In this document: positions 47,217-57,026 of the stretch, piece by piece
How positions within the stretch are numbered: position 1 is the first letter of the stretch
Layout of the letters: each line of letters starts with the position of its first letter
Origin: Shewanella sp. Isolate13
GTDB lineage: Bacteria > Pseudomonadota > Gammaproteobacteria > Enterobacterales > Shewanellaceae
Direction: 5' to 3'
Assembly: GCF_022398325.1 (NCBI RefSeq)
Contig: NZ_JAKEVD010000011.1
Location: forward strand, 1 to 64,000
DNA: 64,000 nt
Position numbers and translations under genes: made by a program
The notes under the pieces: model-generated
What the model was told of the DNA's origin: nothing
The model's input: only the letters and a program-made list of their open reading frames with translations
Database searches by the model: none

Positions 47217-50200
47217 TGAACGGCCAAAACGACACCCAGAAAGGGATTATCGCCTGGTTTGCCCGCAACAGTGTGGCAGCCAACCTATTGATGTGGATCT
47301 TAATCATAGGCGGCCTATTCAGCACCTTGATCATCAACAAGGAAGTTTTCCCCTCGTTTGAACTGAACTACCTGCAGATCTCCGTTGCCTACCCAGGCGC
47401 CGCCCCTCAAGAGATTGAGGAGGGGATCAACATTAAGATTGAGGAAGCGATCCAAGATATTAATGGCATCAAGAAGATCTCCTCCGTTGCCAGCGAAGGG
47501 GTGGGCAACGTCACGATTGAGGTCGAAGATAGCTATGATCCGCAAGATATTCTCGATGAAGCCAAACTGCGTATCGATGCTATCTCCACCTTCCCGGTCA
47601 ACATCGAGAAGCCCAATATTTTCCGTCTAAAGCCAGAGAATAATGTGATCTGGATTTCGGTCTACGGTGATCAATCTCTGCAAGAGATGAAAGAGTTAGC
47701 CAAGACCATTCGCGATGAGGTCGCCCTGCTTCCAGCGGTAACCCGCGCCCAAGTCACCGGCGTACGCGAATACGAGATTGGAATAGAGCTGTCCGAAGAT
47801 AAACTCAGGGAGTATGGCCTGACCTTTTCTCAGGTGGCACAGGCGGTGCAAAACTCCTCTATCGATCTACCCGGCGGCTCGATTCGTGCTAAAGATGGCG
47901 ATATCTTGCTGCGCACCAAGGGGCAAGCCTATACCGGCGAAGACTTCTCTCAGATAGTCGTCAGCACTCGTCCCGATGGTAGCCGAGTCATGCTACCGCA
48001 GGTCGCCACCATTAATGACAGCTTCGAAGAACGTCTCGAGTACACCCGCTTTAATGGCCAGCCAGCGGCTATCATCGAAGTGCTTAGTGTCGACGACCAA
48101 AATGCATTGGATATCTCCGAGCAAGTTAAGGCGTATATAGAGCAGAAACGTGACGCCCTGCCGGTCGGCGCTAAGCTTGATACCTGGGGCGATCTCACCC
48201 ATTACCTTAAGGGACGATTGAACATGATGCTGTCGAACATGTTCTACGGTGCCTTGTTGGTATTCATTATCCTAGCGCTATTTCTAGAGATTAAGCTGGC
48301 CTTCTGGGTGATGATGGGGCTGCCGGTCTGTTTCCTAGGAGCCATGCTGTTTATGCCGCTAGAGCCCTTCTCGCTATCGATCAATATGCTGACCCTGTTT
48401 GCCTTCATACTGGTGCTGGGGATAGTCGTCGATGACGCCATCGTCATCGGCGAGAGTGCCTATACGGAAATAGAGGAGAAGGGGCACTCCCTAGAAAACG
48501 TCGTCAAGGGCGCCAAGAAGGTCGCCATGCCAGCCACCTTCGGAGTCCTGACCACCATAGCGGCCTTTATGCCTATGCTGATGGTATCTGGCCCACAAGG
48601 GATTATCTGGAAGTCCATCGGCATGATAGTGATCTTGTGTCTGCTGTTCTCCTTGGTGGAGTCAAAACTTATCCTGCCCGCTCACCTTGCCCACATGAAA
48701 CCTCGCAAACCAAGAGAGCAACTAGGCTTACTTGGTCGCTTAAAGGCGGGGTTGAATGACAAGGTGCAGTACTTTATCCATAACCAGTATCGTCCGTTCT
48801 TGGAGCGCTGTATCGTACAGCGTTACAACACGGTGGCCATTTTTGTTGGAGTCCTTATTCTTTCCATCGCGCTGGTCCTCAGTGGTCAGGTACGCTGGGT
48901 CTTCTTCCCCGATATCCCGTCTGACTTTATCCAGGTTCGTCTCGATATGGATGAGGGCAGCTCAGAAGAGAATACCCTTAAAGTCGTGCAAGAGGTGGAA
49001 GAGGCGCTATATGCGATGAACACTCAGATGGAAGAGGAGCTAGGCTACCCCGTGGTCAAGCACAGCTTTATCAACATGAGCTCGCGTACCTCCGCCTTCC
49101 TGTTTGCCGAACTTACTAAGGGTGAAGATCGTGATGTCGATGGCGAAGCCATCGCTAGCGCTTGGCGTAAACAGTTACCCGAGTTAGTCGCGGTTAAGAA
49201 GTTGAATATCAATGCCAGCACCAATGACGCTGGCGGCGATATCTCCTTTAGACTGACATCGAACAACCTTGAGCAGTTATCGAAGGCTTCAGAGGAGCTA
49301 AAGCAGAAGCTTCGCAGCTACGAAGGGGTGTACGATATTTCCGATAACTTCTCCTCCGGTAGCCAAGAGATCAAGCTAAAGATCCGCCCCGAAGCCGAAG
49401 CATTAGGCCTGACATTGTCCGATCTTGCCCGCCAAGTGCGTTATGGCTTCTATGGTTATGAAGCTCAGCGTATTTTGCGTAATAAAGAGGAAGTTAAGGT
49501 GATGGTACGCTACCCACTAGAGCAGCGCCGCACCGTAGGTCATCTTGAGAACATGCTTATTCGCACACCGAGTGGCGCGGCGGTACCCTTCTCGACAGTC
49601 GCCGAGCTGCAACTGGGTGACTCCTACTCTTCGATTACCCGTGTCGATGGTCGCCGTGCGATAACCATTATCGCTAACGCAGACACTAATAAGGTTGAGC
49701 CATCGAAAGTGGTCGGTGAGATCCAAAAGGACTTCCTCCCGGCACTTCAGGCTAAATATCCAAATATCTCTACCGCACTCGATGGCGGCAGTGCCGATGA
49801 GCAGAGCGCGCTAATTAGCTTATTACAAGGCTTCTTCTTCGCGCTGTTTACCATCTACGCCCTGATGGCGATTCCGCTGAAATCTTATAGCCAGCCACTG
49901 ATCATCATGTCGGTGATCCCCTTTGGTATGATCGGGGCCCTATTTGGCCACTTCATCCTTGGGCTGAATATGAGTATCTTAAGCCTCTGTGGTATCGTTG
50001 CACTGGCGGGTGTGGTGGTTAATGACTCCCTGATCTTGGTTGACTTCGTTAACCGTGCTCGCGCCGAGGGACACAGTATTGTCAAGGCGGCGGTTGATTC
50101 TGGTTGTTACCGTTTCAGGGCTATTATCCTGACCTCGCTCACCACCTTTGTCGGCTTAGTCCCCATTCTGCTGGAGCGAAGCCTACAGGCACAGATTGTA

Positions 50201-50368
50201 ATCCCTATGGCAGCATCCTTAGCGTTCGGTATTTTATTCTCTACCGTAGTGACCTTAATCTTGGTGCCAATTCTGTACATCATCTTAAATGATATCAGAC
50301 GTGGCTTTAGCCGATTCTTCCACTGGTGGTGGCAACCAAAATCGGATCAGGAGCAAGCTCAGATCTAA
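47216..50368 (+). CDS. RND family efflux permease
   Basis: 1050 residues, typical length. Twelve-helix plan with two large periplasmic loops. Charged residues of the proton relay in LVLGIVVDDAIVIGE and CGIVALAGVVVNDSLILVDF. It belongs to the AcrB-like hydrophobe/amphiphile group. Coupled to the adaptor by a 1-nt overlap; no outer-membrane factor gene in the cluster. Substrates unknown. Confidence 0.94.
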   Translation: MNGQNDTQKGIIAWFARNSVAANLLMWILIIGGLFSTLIINKEVFPSFELNYLQISVAYPGAAPQEIEEGINIKIEEAIQDINGIKKISSVASEGVGNVTIEVEDSYDPQDILDEAKLRIDAISTFPVNIEKPNIFRLKPENNVIWISVYGDQSLQEMKELAKTIRDEVALLPAVTRAQVTGVREYEIGIELSEDKLREYGLTFSQVAQAVQNSSIDLPGGSIRAKDGDILLRTKGQAYTGEDFSQIVVSTRPDGSRVMLPQVATINDSFEERLEYTRFNGQPAAIIEVLSVDDQNALDISEQVKAYIEQKRDALPVGAKLDTWGDLTHYLKGRLNMMLSNMFYGALLVFIILALFLEIKLAFWVMMGLPVCFLGAMLFMPLEPFSLSINMLTLFAFILVLGIVVDDAIVIGESAYTEIEEKGHSLENVVKGAKKVAMPATFGVLTTIAAFMPMLMVSGPQGIIWKSIGMIVILCLLFSLVESKLILPAHLAHMKPRKPREQLGLLGRLKAGLNDKVQYFIHNQYRPFLERCIVQRYNTVAIFVGVLILSIALVLSGQVRWVFFPDIPSDFIQVRLDMDEGSSEENTLKVVQEVEEALYAMNTQMEEELGYPVVKHSFINMSSRTSAFLFAELTKGEDRDVDGEAIASAWRKQLPELVAVKKLNINASTNDAGGDISFRLTSNNLEQLSKASEELKQKLRSYEGVYDISDNFSSGSQEIKLKIRPEAEALGLTLSDLARQVRYGFYGYEAQRILRNKEEVKVMVRYPLEQRRTVGHLENMLIRTPSGAAVPFSTVAELQLGDSYSSITRVDGRRAITIIANADTNKVEPSKVVGEIQKDFLPALQAKYPNISTALDGGSADEQSALISLLQGFFFALFTIYALMAIPLKSYSQPLIIMSVIPFGMIGALFGHFILGLNMSILSLCGIVALAGVVVNDSLILVDFVNRARAEGHSIVKAAVDSGCYRFRAIILTSLTTFVGLVPILLERSLQAQIVIPMAASLAFGILFSTVVTLILVPILYIILNDIRRGFSRFFHWWWQPKSDQEQAQI

Positions 50369-50424
50369 TCTCTTAAAATGACCCCGAGGAAGAGCAACGA
50401 CACGGCGTCAAAAAGCAAGTTAAC

Positions 50425-50451
50425 AAAGGGAGGCATTTTGCCTCCCTTTTT
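50425..50451 (+). terminator. Terminator after the RND operon
   Basis: AAAGGGAGGC / GCCTCCCTTTTT. Confidence 0.9.
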
Positions 50452-50565
50452 ATATCATCAACGCATTTTCGAAGGCTGCAATGGCGTCAGAACTCGATCC
50501 AGCAAACAGATTTCAACCGACTTAACCGTTATGCTTGGCGGTCTTATTTTCAACAAGATGCTCTT

Positions 50566-51174
50566 ATGACCGATAATCAGCCAACACTCGTTTACGATAT
50601 TCGCGATAGTCGCTACCTCAATATTACCGGTCGCTGTACCTTGCGGTGTCAATTCTGCCCCAAACATAATGGCAGTAAACAGGTGCACCAATATCAATTG
50701 GATCTGAGTCGCCAACCTCAGGCCGACGAGCTGATTGAGCAGCTAGGTGAAGTGTCTGAATTCGACGAGTATGTGTTCTGCGGTTATGGCGAGCCCACCC
50801 TCAATTTAACCACCCTGCTTGATGTGGCCAAAGAGATCAAACTCCGTGGCGGCAAGGTCAGAGTCAACACCGATGGACTAGGCAACCTGTTCCACAGGCG
50901 CAATATTTTACCGGAACTCGCCGCCTGCGTTGATAGTCTGTCGATTTCGCTCAATGCCAATACAGAAGCGCTATACCAGCAACATTGCCGTCCCAAGCTG
51001 GCGGGCGCTTACCCGGCTTTGCTCGAGTTTATTAAGCTCGCCCCGCAATATATTGAAGATGTGCAAATATCGGCAATCAATGGCTTAGAAGGAGTTGATA
51101 TCCAGGCTTGTCGTGAAATAGTCGAGGCCACTGGCGCCACCTTTAAGCAAAGGGAACTAGACATCGTTGGCTAG
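50566..51174 (+). CDS. Radical SAM protein, TatD-associated type
   Basis: 202 residues. The [4Fe-4S] motif is C-x3-C-x2-C in GRCTLRCQFCPKHNG, with FCGYGEPTLN (GGE-like SAM motif) downstream. This short form corresponds to the TatD-linked radical SAM family, whose substrate is unknown. tatD is not adjacent in this window. A 31-bp piece of the 3' end is duplicated downstream. Confidence 0.88.
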   Translation: MTDNQPTLVYDIRDSRYLNITGRCTLRCQFCPKHNGSKQVHQYQLDLSRQPQADELIEQLGEVSEFDEYVFCGYGEPTLNLTTLLDVAKEIKLRGGKVRVNTDGLGNLFHRRNILPELAACVDSLSISLNANTEALYQQHCRPKLAGAYPALLEFIKLAPQYIEDVQISAINGLEGVDIQACREIVEATGATFKQRELDIVG

Positions 51175-51238
51175 CGAGCGTCTTCATATATCTCAGAATA
51201 TCTGAGCAATAGCCGAGGCCACAGGCGCCACCTTTAAG
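51117..51238. repeat. Direct repeat of the radical SAM gene 3' end
   Basis: 51117-51147 (inside the gene) and 51208-51238 (after it) match at 29 of 31 positions, 91 bp apart. Confidence 0.9.
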
Positions 51239-51419
51239 TTGAGTAAGCTGTGAGCAGCGTCTAACGGGTGAATCTCAAACCATTGCTCGCTAATATTCAA
51301 GTTTAGTGGGGAACGAGAGAACACTGTAAAATCTTGTTCTAATGAGTTTAACAAACGCTGGTTGAGGGATGAATTCGTGTTAATATAAAGCGCATAATAA
51401 CGGCAATAAAAATCAATCG

Positions 51420-53639
51420 ATGCTGACCCGCAAACAATCTCTATTAATCAGTGCTCAGGGGATCCATTGGTCCCAACAACGCATTTTAGCTGCGGCCAGT
51501 CAATTCTGTATGCTGCTCGTGACTGTGATTATCCTGACTAACATTATTATCACCTTAGGTGAGCGACGCTTGCAGGAAGACTGGGCCACCCAACGCTATA
51601 GCGAGCTTCAGGCCGTTGGCGCTATGATCTCTGATAAAGTGACATTCCAGCAATTTCGCACCCAGATGTTTGCAAAGTCTGAACTGCTAAAGCACTATCT
51701 AGCACTCCCCAGCCAAGAGAACCGAGAAAAGCTCCTTGCTAACTGGGATATTCTGGTAGATAACATCCCAGAACTGTTAGGTATTGCCCTGTATGATCCC
51801 CAAGGTCAACACCAGTTTGCCACCAGCAATGATTTTGGCAAGGATAACCTACCAGCCGCATTACTCGGCCCCACACGCAATATGGGCGGCAATGAGATCT
51901 ATACTTCTCCGCTAGAGTTTACCCCGATTAACGGCCAACTCGAGCCCTACATGTATCAGTTTGCCTGGCTTGAAAACCCTAACCAGAGTGTGCGTGGCTA
52001 CCTTGTTGCCTATAACTCAATGTCTACAATGCTTAGAAGCATCAAGCCTGCCTACTCTAGCAAGCAAGCACCATTACTGATGTTAGATACCCAAGGCTTA
52101 CTCTATGCGGGAGCGCAATCAAAGCCAGACATTAGCCGTTTACCTGAAACCATGGGCGGCAGTTTAAAGCAATCCTACCCCGCTCTATGGCGCAAGATGG
52201 CAATGAGTAACTTTGGTCAATTTCACGGTGATGTGGCGACCTTCGTGTACCTCAAGGTTGAGTTAACAACCCAATATGAAACCCGCCGCGAATACTTCTT
52301 AGTGTCTTACATCAAGAATGAAGATATCGCCGCAAAGTTCGCTCAATGGCGCAATATTCTCATTGGGGGAGCCATTTTACTCACCCTATTAGCCAGCATA
52401 GTTATCTTCTTAACTCACCTTTACCGCTTAGTGCAGCGCTCCCGTGAGTTCAGTATCGGCATGACTAATCGTTTATTCGATAGTGACGTCGGCTGTATCA
52501 TTGCCAATGATAGCGGCCGTGTACTCATCGCAAACCCTGCCGCATCTCAGCTACTGACACTGCCTCTCGAAGATCTCTCAGACCGCAGCTTACAGCGTAT
52601 TCTGAATTTAGATGATGATCAGTACAGTGAGTTTCTACATAAGATGAACACTGAGCAGCACTGGCACAGTGAACTTAATACCGAGACGACTCCCTACACT
52701 TGGCTGAAAATCCGAGTGCGGATTGAAGTGAGCATAGATAAAAAACGTCGCTACATGCTGGTCACCTTTGAAGATATCAGTGAGTTAAAGCAGAGCCAGA
52801 AAGAAGCAACGCTAAACGCCTTACTCAACGATGGTCCTGTTGCCAATGTGCTCACAGATGCCAAAGGCCTTGTGGTTAAATCAAATAGCGCCTTCAAAGC
52901 TCTGCTGCAAATTGAAGATAATGAGGCGTTAAACGTTAACCATCTACTGAGTGAAGATTTTAGTAAGCATTGGCCACAGATTGCCCAACAGTTGATCATC
53001 CAAGGCTCTTGGAAGGGCCAGGTCTTTGCTAATACTAGCCATATCGAAGATAACTGCTTGCAAGCAACCCTAAAAGGCTATTTAGACGGCGCCGGTGAGC
53101 TGGAGTATATTCTTTGCTCTTTTGAACATGCCATACTCAAGCCCGAAAATAGAAAAGGCAGTGGCTTGGTGCCACAAAGAAGCACCATCTTCAACCATAA
53201 AGACGACTTAGAAAGGTATTTCAACAACCTGACTCAACACTGTAAAGACTTCTCTAGCTTGCTCATGATAGATATCAGCGCCGAAGGTATGTTGAGTCAT
53301 ATGAGTGATATGGGCCAACTAGAGTCACGCCAGAAAGAGGTGGAAGTTCATCTGTTGCGAGATCTTCCACACCGTTACCAGATGTCCCATTGGCAGCTCG
53401 GAAAACTCATCGTAGTGTTACCGGATACCGACTCTGATCAGGCTCATTACTTTGCTATCGAGACTCTCAATAAGCTCAATGATAATGGCCTTGGGGAAGG
53501 TATTCATATTGGCATCGCCTCCTACCAGGCGGGGCAAAATCTGGAGCAGTTTATCGCTAATGCCGAAGTCGCGCTTAAGCGTGCTAAACAGACTGGAGAG
53601 CAAAATATCTGCCAGGCTTACACGCGGCAGATGACCTAA
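51420..53639 (+). CDS. Membrane PAS / degenerate-GGDEF signalling protein
   Basis: 739 residues. Transmembrane helix 1 at about 25-48, a periplasmic sensor-like region to about 305, helix 2 (NILIGGAILLTLLASIVIFLTHLYRL), two PAS-like domains (from about 350 and 470), and a C-terminal nucleotide-cyclase-fold region. Where GGDEF should be, the sequence reads HWQLGKLIVVLP, so diguanylate cyclase activity is unlikely. The tail IHIGIASYQAGQNLEQFIANAEVALKRAKQTGEQNI keeps the GGDEF-domain fold. It may sense a ligand and act by protein contact. Confidence 0.8.
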   Translation: MLTRKQSLLISAQGIHWSQQRILAAASQFCMLLVTVIILTNIIITLGERRLQEDWATQRYSELQAVGAMISDKVTFQQFRTQMFAKSELLKHYLALPSQENREKLLANWDILVDNIPELLGIALYDPQGQHQFATSNDFGKDNLPAALLGPTRNMGGNEIYTSPLEFTPINGQLEPYMYQFAWLENPNQSVRGYLVAYNSMSTMLRSIKPAYSSKQAPLLMLDTQGLLYAGAQSKPDISRLPETMGGSLKQSYPALWRKMAMSNFGQFHGDVATFVYLKVELTTQYETRREYFLVSYIKNEDIAAKFAQWRNILIGGAILLTLLASIVIFLTHLYRLVQRSREFSIGMTNRLFDSDVGCIIANDSGRVLIANPAASQLLTLPLEDLSDRSLQRILNLDDDQYSEFLHKMNTEQHWHSELNTETTPYTWLKIRVRIEVSIDKKRRYMLVTFEDISELKQSQKEATLNALLNDGPVANVLTDAKGLVVKSNSAFKALLQIEDNEALNVNHLLSEDFSKHWPQIAQQLIIQGSWKGQVFANTSHIEDNCLQATLKGYLDGAGELEYILCSFEHAILKPENRKGSGLVPQRSTIFNHKDDLERYFNNLTQHCKDFSSLLMIDISAEGMLSHMSDMGQLESRQKEVEVHLLRDLPHRYQMSHWQLGKLIVVLPDTDSDQAHYFAIETLNKLNDNGLGEGIHIGIASYQAGQNLEQFIANAEVALKRAKQTGEQNICQAYTRQMT

Positions 53640-53669
53640 GCGCTGATTTAAGCTCTAACCTAAGCTCCC

Positions 53670-53694
53670 AAGCCCTCACTCAGAAAGAGGGCTT
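53670..53694. terminator. Bidirectional terminator between convergent genes
   Basis: AAGCCCTC / GAGGGCTT stem with a 9-nt loop; it overlaps the last codons of the minus-strand gene. Confidence 0.65.
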
Positions 53695-55127
53695 GTTGCT
53701 TTTAGCTCCTCTTTCACCTTTAGCTCCTCTTGGAAAGGCAGCTCTTCCATGCTCTCAATGCCTGAAGGCAGGTCACTCTCGGTGATCTCGATAATTGCAG
53801 AACGGTTCATGGTGATCTTGTAGCGCGCATACTGTGAGGCTTGCTTGCCCTCACGCAAGGCAACAATCAAATTCACCTGATAACGACGCTCAACCGAATC
53901 GTTACTGATCTTGCCATCCTGCTCCTTATAAATTTTGGCCTTCCCCCGCTCGAGATTACGTGCGAAAGGTACAAAACTGAAGTTGACCTGCTCTTGGATC
54001 CTAGAGTATCCCGCTAAGAAATCCTTCTGAGAAACCCGAGTATGGATACCGTAGTGAAAGATCTCTGCATCGATCTTATTCTGGCTATGACGCTTAGTGA
54101 GGATCTTAGACACAGCCTCTGGCAACTCTTTTTTGCGCATAAACTCAAGCCAGACCAACTGGCGAGCGATAGTATTTTTACTGGTGGTATCACGGAGTAT
54201 TCGACTCCAGCGCGGTCGGCCGCGTTGAATAATACGCCACATCGCATTTCGAATATCGTCTTTAAAGATCTCACGGAAACCATAAATCACCGCCAGCGTC
54301 AGCACTAAGGCAATGGTCAGGCCGCTGAAAAAGCCTTGAGCCTTAATTATTAACGCCGAGACCACCAACATCACCATGCCAGTTGCAATCCCTGTCGTCA
54401 TCTTCTTAAGGCCAACGCCTAGCGTCTTTAGCTCCTCTTTAAGTACCACACCCTGCTGGATAAGACGCCGCAGAAGCAACATCTTATTAGCAATACGGTT
54501 AGGATCTTTGATGGTTTGCGTCGAGTTATAGTTGTGGTCTTCTCTATACTGGGCTTCAGCACGGCACAGAGCGACAACCTTGTCGGTGATTTCGGTGAAG
54601 TCACTGCTTCTTGGCGCATGGGCTAGAAGCTTGAGTAGACGCTGCTCACATAACCAAGACAGATAATTATCGGCATTTTCAAAGTAAGACTTCCACTTCT
54701 CATCACTGGGTTCGTTACGCCTAAATCGCTTAAGCAGGTTCACCACCTGCTCACTCAGTTCAAAGAGAGAACCATAAAAGGTCTCAAGATCTTCAACCTG
54801 AGCTAACTCTTTACTATCGGTCTCAATCGCCACGGCAAACTGGTAGGCAAACAAGTTCAGATAAAGCCTGAATTCATCAACCGTGCGTTTCTTCTGGCTC
54901 ACAAAACGGCTCTGAACGAGCGGAAGGTGTAGACCCGATGAGTAATATGAGCGGCGGCCAGTAATTGAGGAGTGATAATACTCCTCCTCATTGAGGCTCT
55001 GTGGATTAATGCCCATTTCTTTAGGAAGAAAAAAGTACAGATCGAGGCGACGGTTATCACCGAGCTCCATCTGATGGATAAACTTAATCGAAAGTGACTC
55101 TTCCTGTTTTATCTTTACTTTAGACAC
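53676..55127 (-). CDS. Conserved membrane protein of unknown function
   Basis: 483 residues, family not recognised. Two adjacent transmembrane helices near 245-290 (TGIATGMVMLVVSALII and GLTIALVLTLAVIYGF) split a soluble N-terminal region, with a helical part around 105-240, from a basic C-terminal region rich in Arg (WRIIQRGRPRWSRILRD). No signal peptide. The C-terminus is acidic and low complexity. It stands alone. Confidence 0.75.
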   Translation of the reverse strand: MSKVKIKQEESLSIKFIHQMELGDNRRLDLYFFLPKEMGINPQSLNEEEYYHSSITGRRSYYSSGLHLPLVQSRFVSQKKRTVDEFRLYLNLFAYQFAVAIETDSKELAQVEDLETFYGSLFELSEQVVNLLKRFRRNEPSDEKWKSYFENADNYLSWLCEQRLLKLLAHAPRSSDFTEITDKVVALCRAEAQYREDHNYNSTQTIKDPNRIANKMLLLRRLIQQGVVLKEELKTLGVGLKKMTTGIATGMVMLVVSALIIKAQGFFSGLTIALVLTLAVIYGFREIFKDDIRNAMWRIIQRGRPRWSRILRDTTSKNTIARQLVWLEFMRKKELPEAVSKILTKRHSQNKIDAEIFHYGIHTRVSQKDFLAGYSRIQEQVNFSFVPFARNLERGKAKIYKEQDGKISNDSVERRYQVNLIVALREGKQASQYARYKITMNRSAIIEITESDLPSGIESMEELPFQEELKVKEELKATSPLSE

Positions 55128-55441
55128 GACTACCTTTTTAAACGTACGAGAAAACCATAACGACAGAGAATAAGACTAGCTTATGTGTAAATGACTTTTG
55201 GAGGTAACTAAGATCTTAGATCACTAATATCGTTTATAGACCAGCGGTTCCCCTGCGAGAAGCCTCTAGGGCATATCTATGTCTTGCAACTGGGTTAAGT
55301 CACTCGAGCTTGCCATTACGAGTGATGAGATACCGACTCAAAAGCCTAGATAGACCCTTTCTAGTCTAACCTATATTTTACGATTTGTAGCTAGCACTTG
55401 TTGGCAACGAAAGTGAATGGAGTCATTGAGACAGACTGCTG
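55128..55441. other. Intergenic region
   Basis: 314 bp between two minus-strand genes. No structure, repeat or gene recognised. Confidence 0.4.
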
Positions 55442-55966
55442 CTAATTAATTTTGCAAGTCCATAAACCGTTACCGGGCTGCACCTGTACAGTGACGACTT
55501 TGGCAGCTTTGTTCATCTCTAGCACCTTAACTAAAAACGTCTCACGCTTGGCATCACCTAACACCTGCTCCGCGAGCTTAACGGCATCTTTCTGCAGCTG
55601 GTTCTTTTCCGTTTGTAACAACCTTAAATATTGGCCGTTTGCTAAACTCACTTCATAGGTCAGAATTGAGTCCTTAAGCTGCTTAACCGTTCCGGTAGCA
55701 ACAAGGCTATTAGTTAGCTTCTTCCCTTTAAAAAAGTTCATCGCCACCTCAACGCCACGACCAGTATTTTTCAGGATCAGTTGCTGACTGCCCTTGTCCC
55801 CTTCTCCAACACGATAAATGTCTGAGTTACAGGTCAGCGTCGAGTTCATATCCGGATCGACGGTATGTTCGAGAAACACACACAGACCACAGATAAAGGT
55901 GAGGGTTGCTAATACTGGTGTAGACTTAAAACCCGAAAATGCACTTTTATTCATTAACTTATTCAC
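55442..55966 (-). CDS. Single-pass membrane protein, ToxS-like partner
   Basis: 174 residues from GTG 55966, overlapping the regulator gene by 8 nt; ATG 55954 is an alternative. One N-terminal membrane helix (PVLATLTFICGLCVFLEH) and a periplasmic domain with two cysteines (TCNSD, WTCKIN). Sequence identity to ToxS was not established; the call is by position after a membrane wHTH protein and by layout. It may stabilise or tune that regulator. Confidence 0.65.
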   Translation of the reverse strand: MNKLMNKSAFSGFKSTPVLATLTFICGLCVFLEHTVDPDMNSTLTCNSDIYRVGEGDKGSQQLILKNTGRGVEVAMNFFKGKKLTNSLVATGTVKQLKDSILTYEVSLANGQYLRLLQTEKNQLQKDAVKLAEQVLGDAKRETFLVKVLEMNKAAKVVTVQVQPGNGLWTCKIN

Positions 55967-56696
55967 AAACTCCAGCCTCTTTAAGCCAGGCTAAGTCCAT
56001 AAAATTCCAATCATCATTCACGTTTGTGACTTTTAGGTTTCTACACGCCTTGCCGTCATCGGCAATATTATTCATTACAAACTGCAAGACATCACCGTTA
56101 CTCGAGGGAGCAACATAAATTCGTTGCCACTTTTGCCTGTCACACTTCGCCAGTTTTTGAGCGAACTCTTTGACCCGGCTGTGATAATTATCTCTGTCTT
56201 CATCGGAGGCATAAATAGGAACCAAGATAGACCCACTGCCGGTAATCTCAATCTTATCGGGCACAGATAAACGAATGTCAGAAGTCGTTGTAAGGTTCAT
56301 GACCAAAAAGATGACTAAGAAAATCCCAAGAATAAGGCACAGCAGATAATTCTTAAGTGAAACCGAATGTAATGCACGGTTCAGTATTGGCCTATCTTTG
56401 GCGTGGATATGCAGCAGATACCCCTGCTTTGCAATGACCTCAATCCATGATGCGTGTTCCGCGCTGAGAAAGCGCTTAATATTTTGTACCGCTGTCGCAA
56501 TATCTTGGTGGGTCACAACCTCAGGCAAAAACGTATCACACATTGATTCAGTAGATACAACTTTACCTCTGCACGCTAGCAGCTGATCGAGTACCAAAAA
56601 CTCAATGTTAGATAATTTAAACGCAGAAGTTTTCTCAGGGCCAATATGAATCAACTCCCTTAACTCTACGTCAAACCGGTATGGACCTATATACAC
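55959..56696 (-). CDS. Membrane-anchored winged-helix regulator (ToxR-like)
   Basis: 245 residues from GTG 56696. An OmpR/ToxR-type winged helix is at about 1-100 (FKLSNIEFLVLDQLLACRGKVVSTESM, DIATAVQNIKRFLS, WIEVIAKQGYLLH). One transmembrane helix follows (NYLLCLILGIFLVIFLVMNL), then a periplasmic domain with two cysteines (AKCDRQKW, GKACRNL). This is the ToxR/CadC architecture: direct DNA binding from the membrane in response to a periplasmic cue. Coupled to the ToxS-like gene. Confidence 0.85.
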   Translation of the reverse strand: MYIGPYRFDVELRELIHIGPEKTSAFKLSNIEFLVLDQLLACRGKVVSTESMCDTFLPEVVTHQDIATAVQNIKRFLSAEHASWIEVIAKQGYLLHIHAKDRPILNRALHSVSLKNYLLCLILGIFLVIFLVMNLTTTSDIRLSVPDKIEITGSGSILVPIYASDEDRDNYHSRVKEFAQKLAKCDRQKWQRIYVAPSSNGDVLQFVMNNIADDGKACRNLKVTNVNDDWNFMDLAWLKEAGVCE

Positions 56697-57026
56697 GTTA
56701 ACAACTCTGACTTAATCACTGACAAATAGTTTACTGACATTCGCGCCGAGAGTCCGTGATAAAATCGCTTGAAACGGGTAATGGATTTAGCTTTCGTGAG
56801 GTCTAGCACACTAATTTTACTGTCTTTTAAGCAATAAACGATACACTTAGATACATAGACACAAAATAGGTTAATACCTAGACAGAGCGAAATATTTCAA
56901 CGCCTAAAACAACATCAATAACAAAACAAAAAGGCACCCTCTGGATGCCTTTTGCTGACAATTATTTACAATTTGAGCGATTCTAATCGATTTTTAACAG
57001 GCTATATAAGCCTTTTGTCAACAGGT
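56697..57026. other. Intergenic region between the ToxR-like gene and the DUF481 gene
   Basis: 330 bp with the DUF481 terminator at 56928-56952. Otherwise nothing recognised. Confidence 0.4.
56928..56952 (-). terminator. Terminator after the DUF481 gene
   Basis: AAAAGGCA / TGCCTTTT stem, T-run on the minus strand. Confidence 0.75.
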
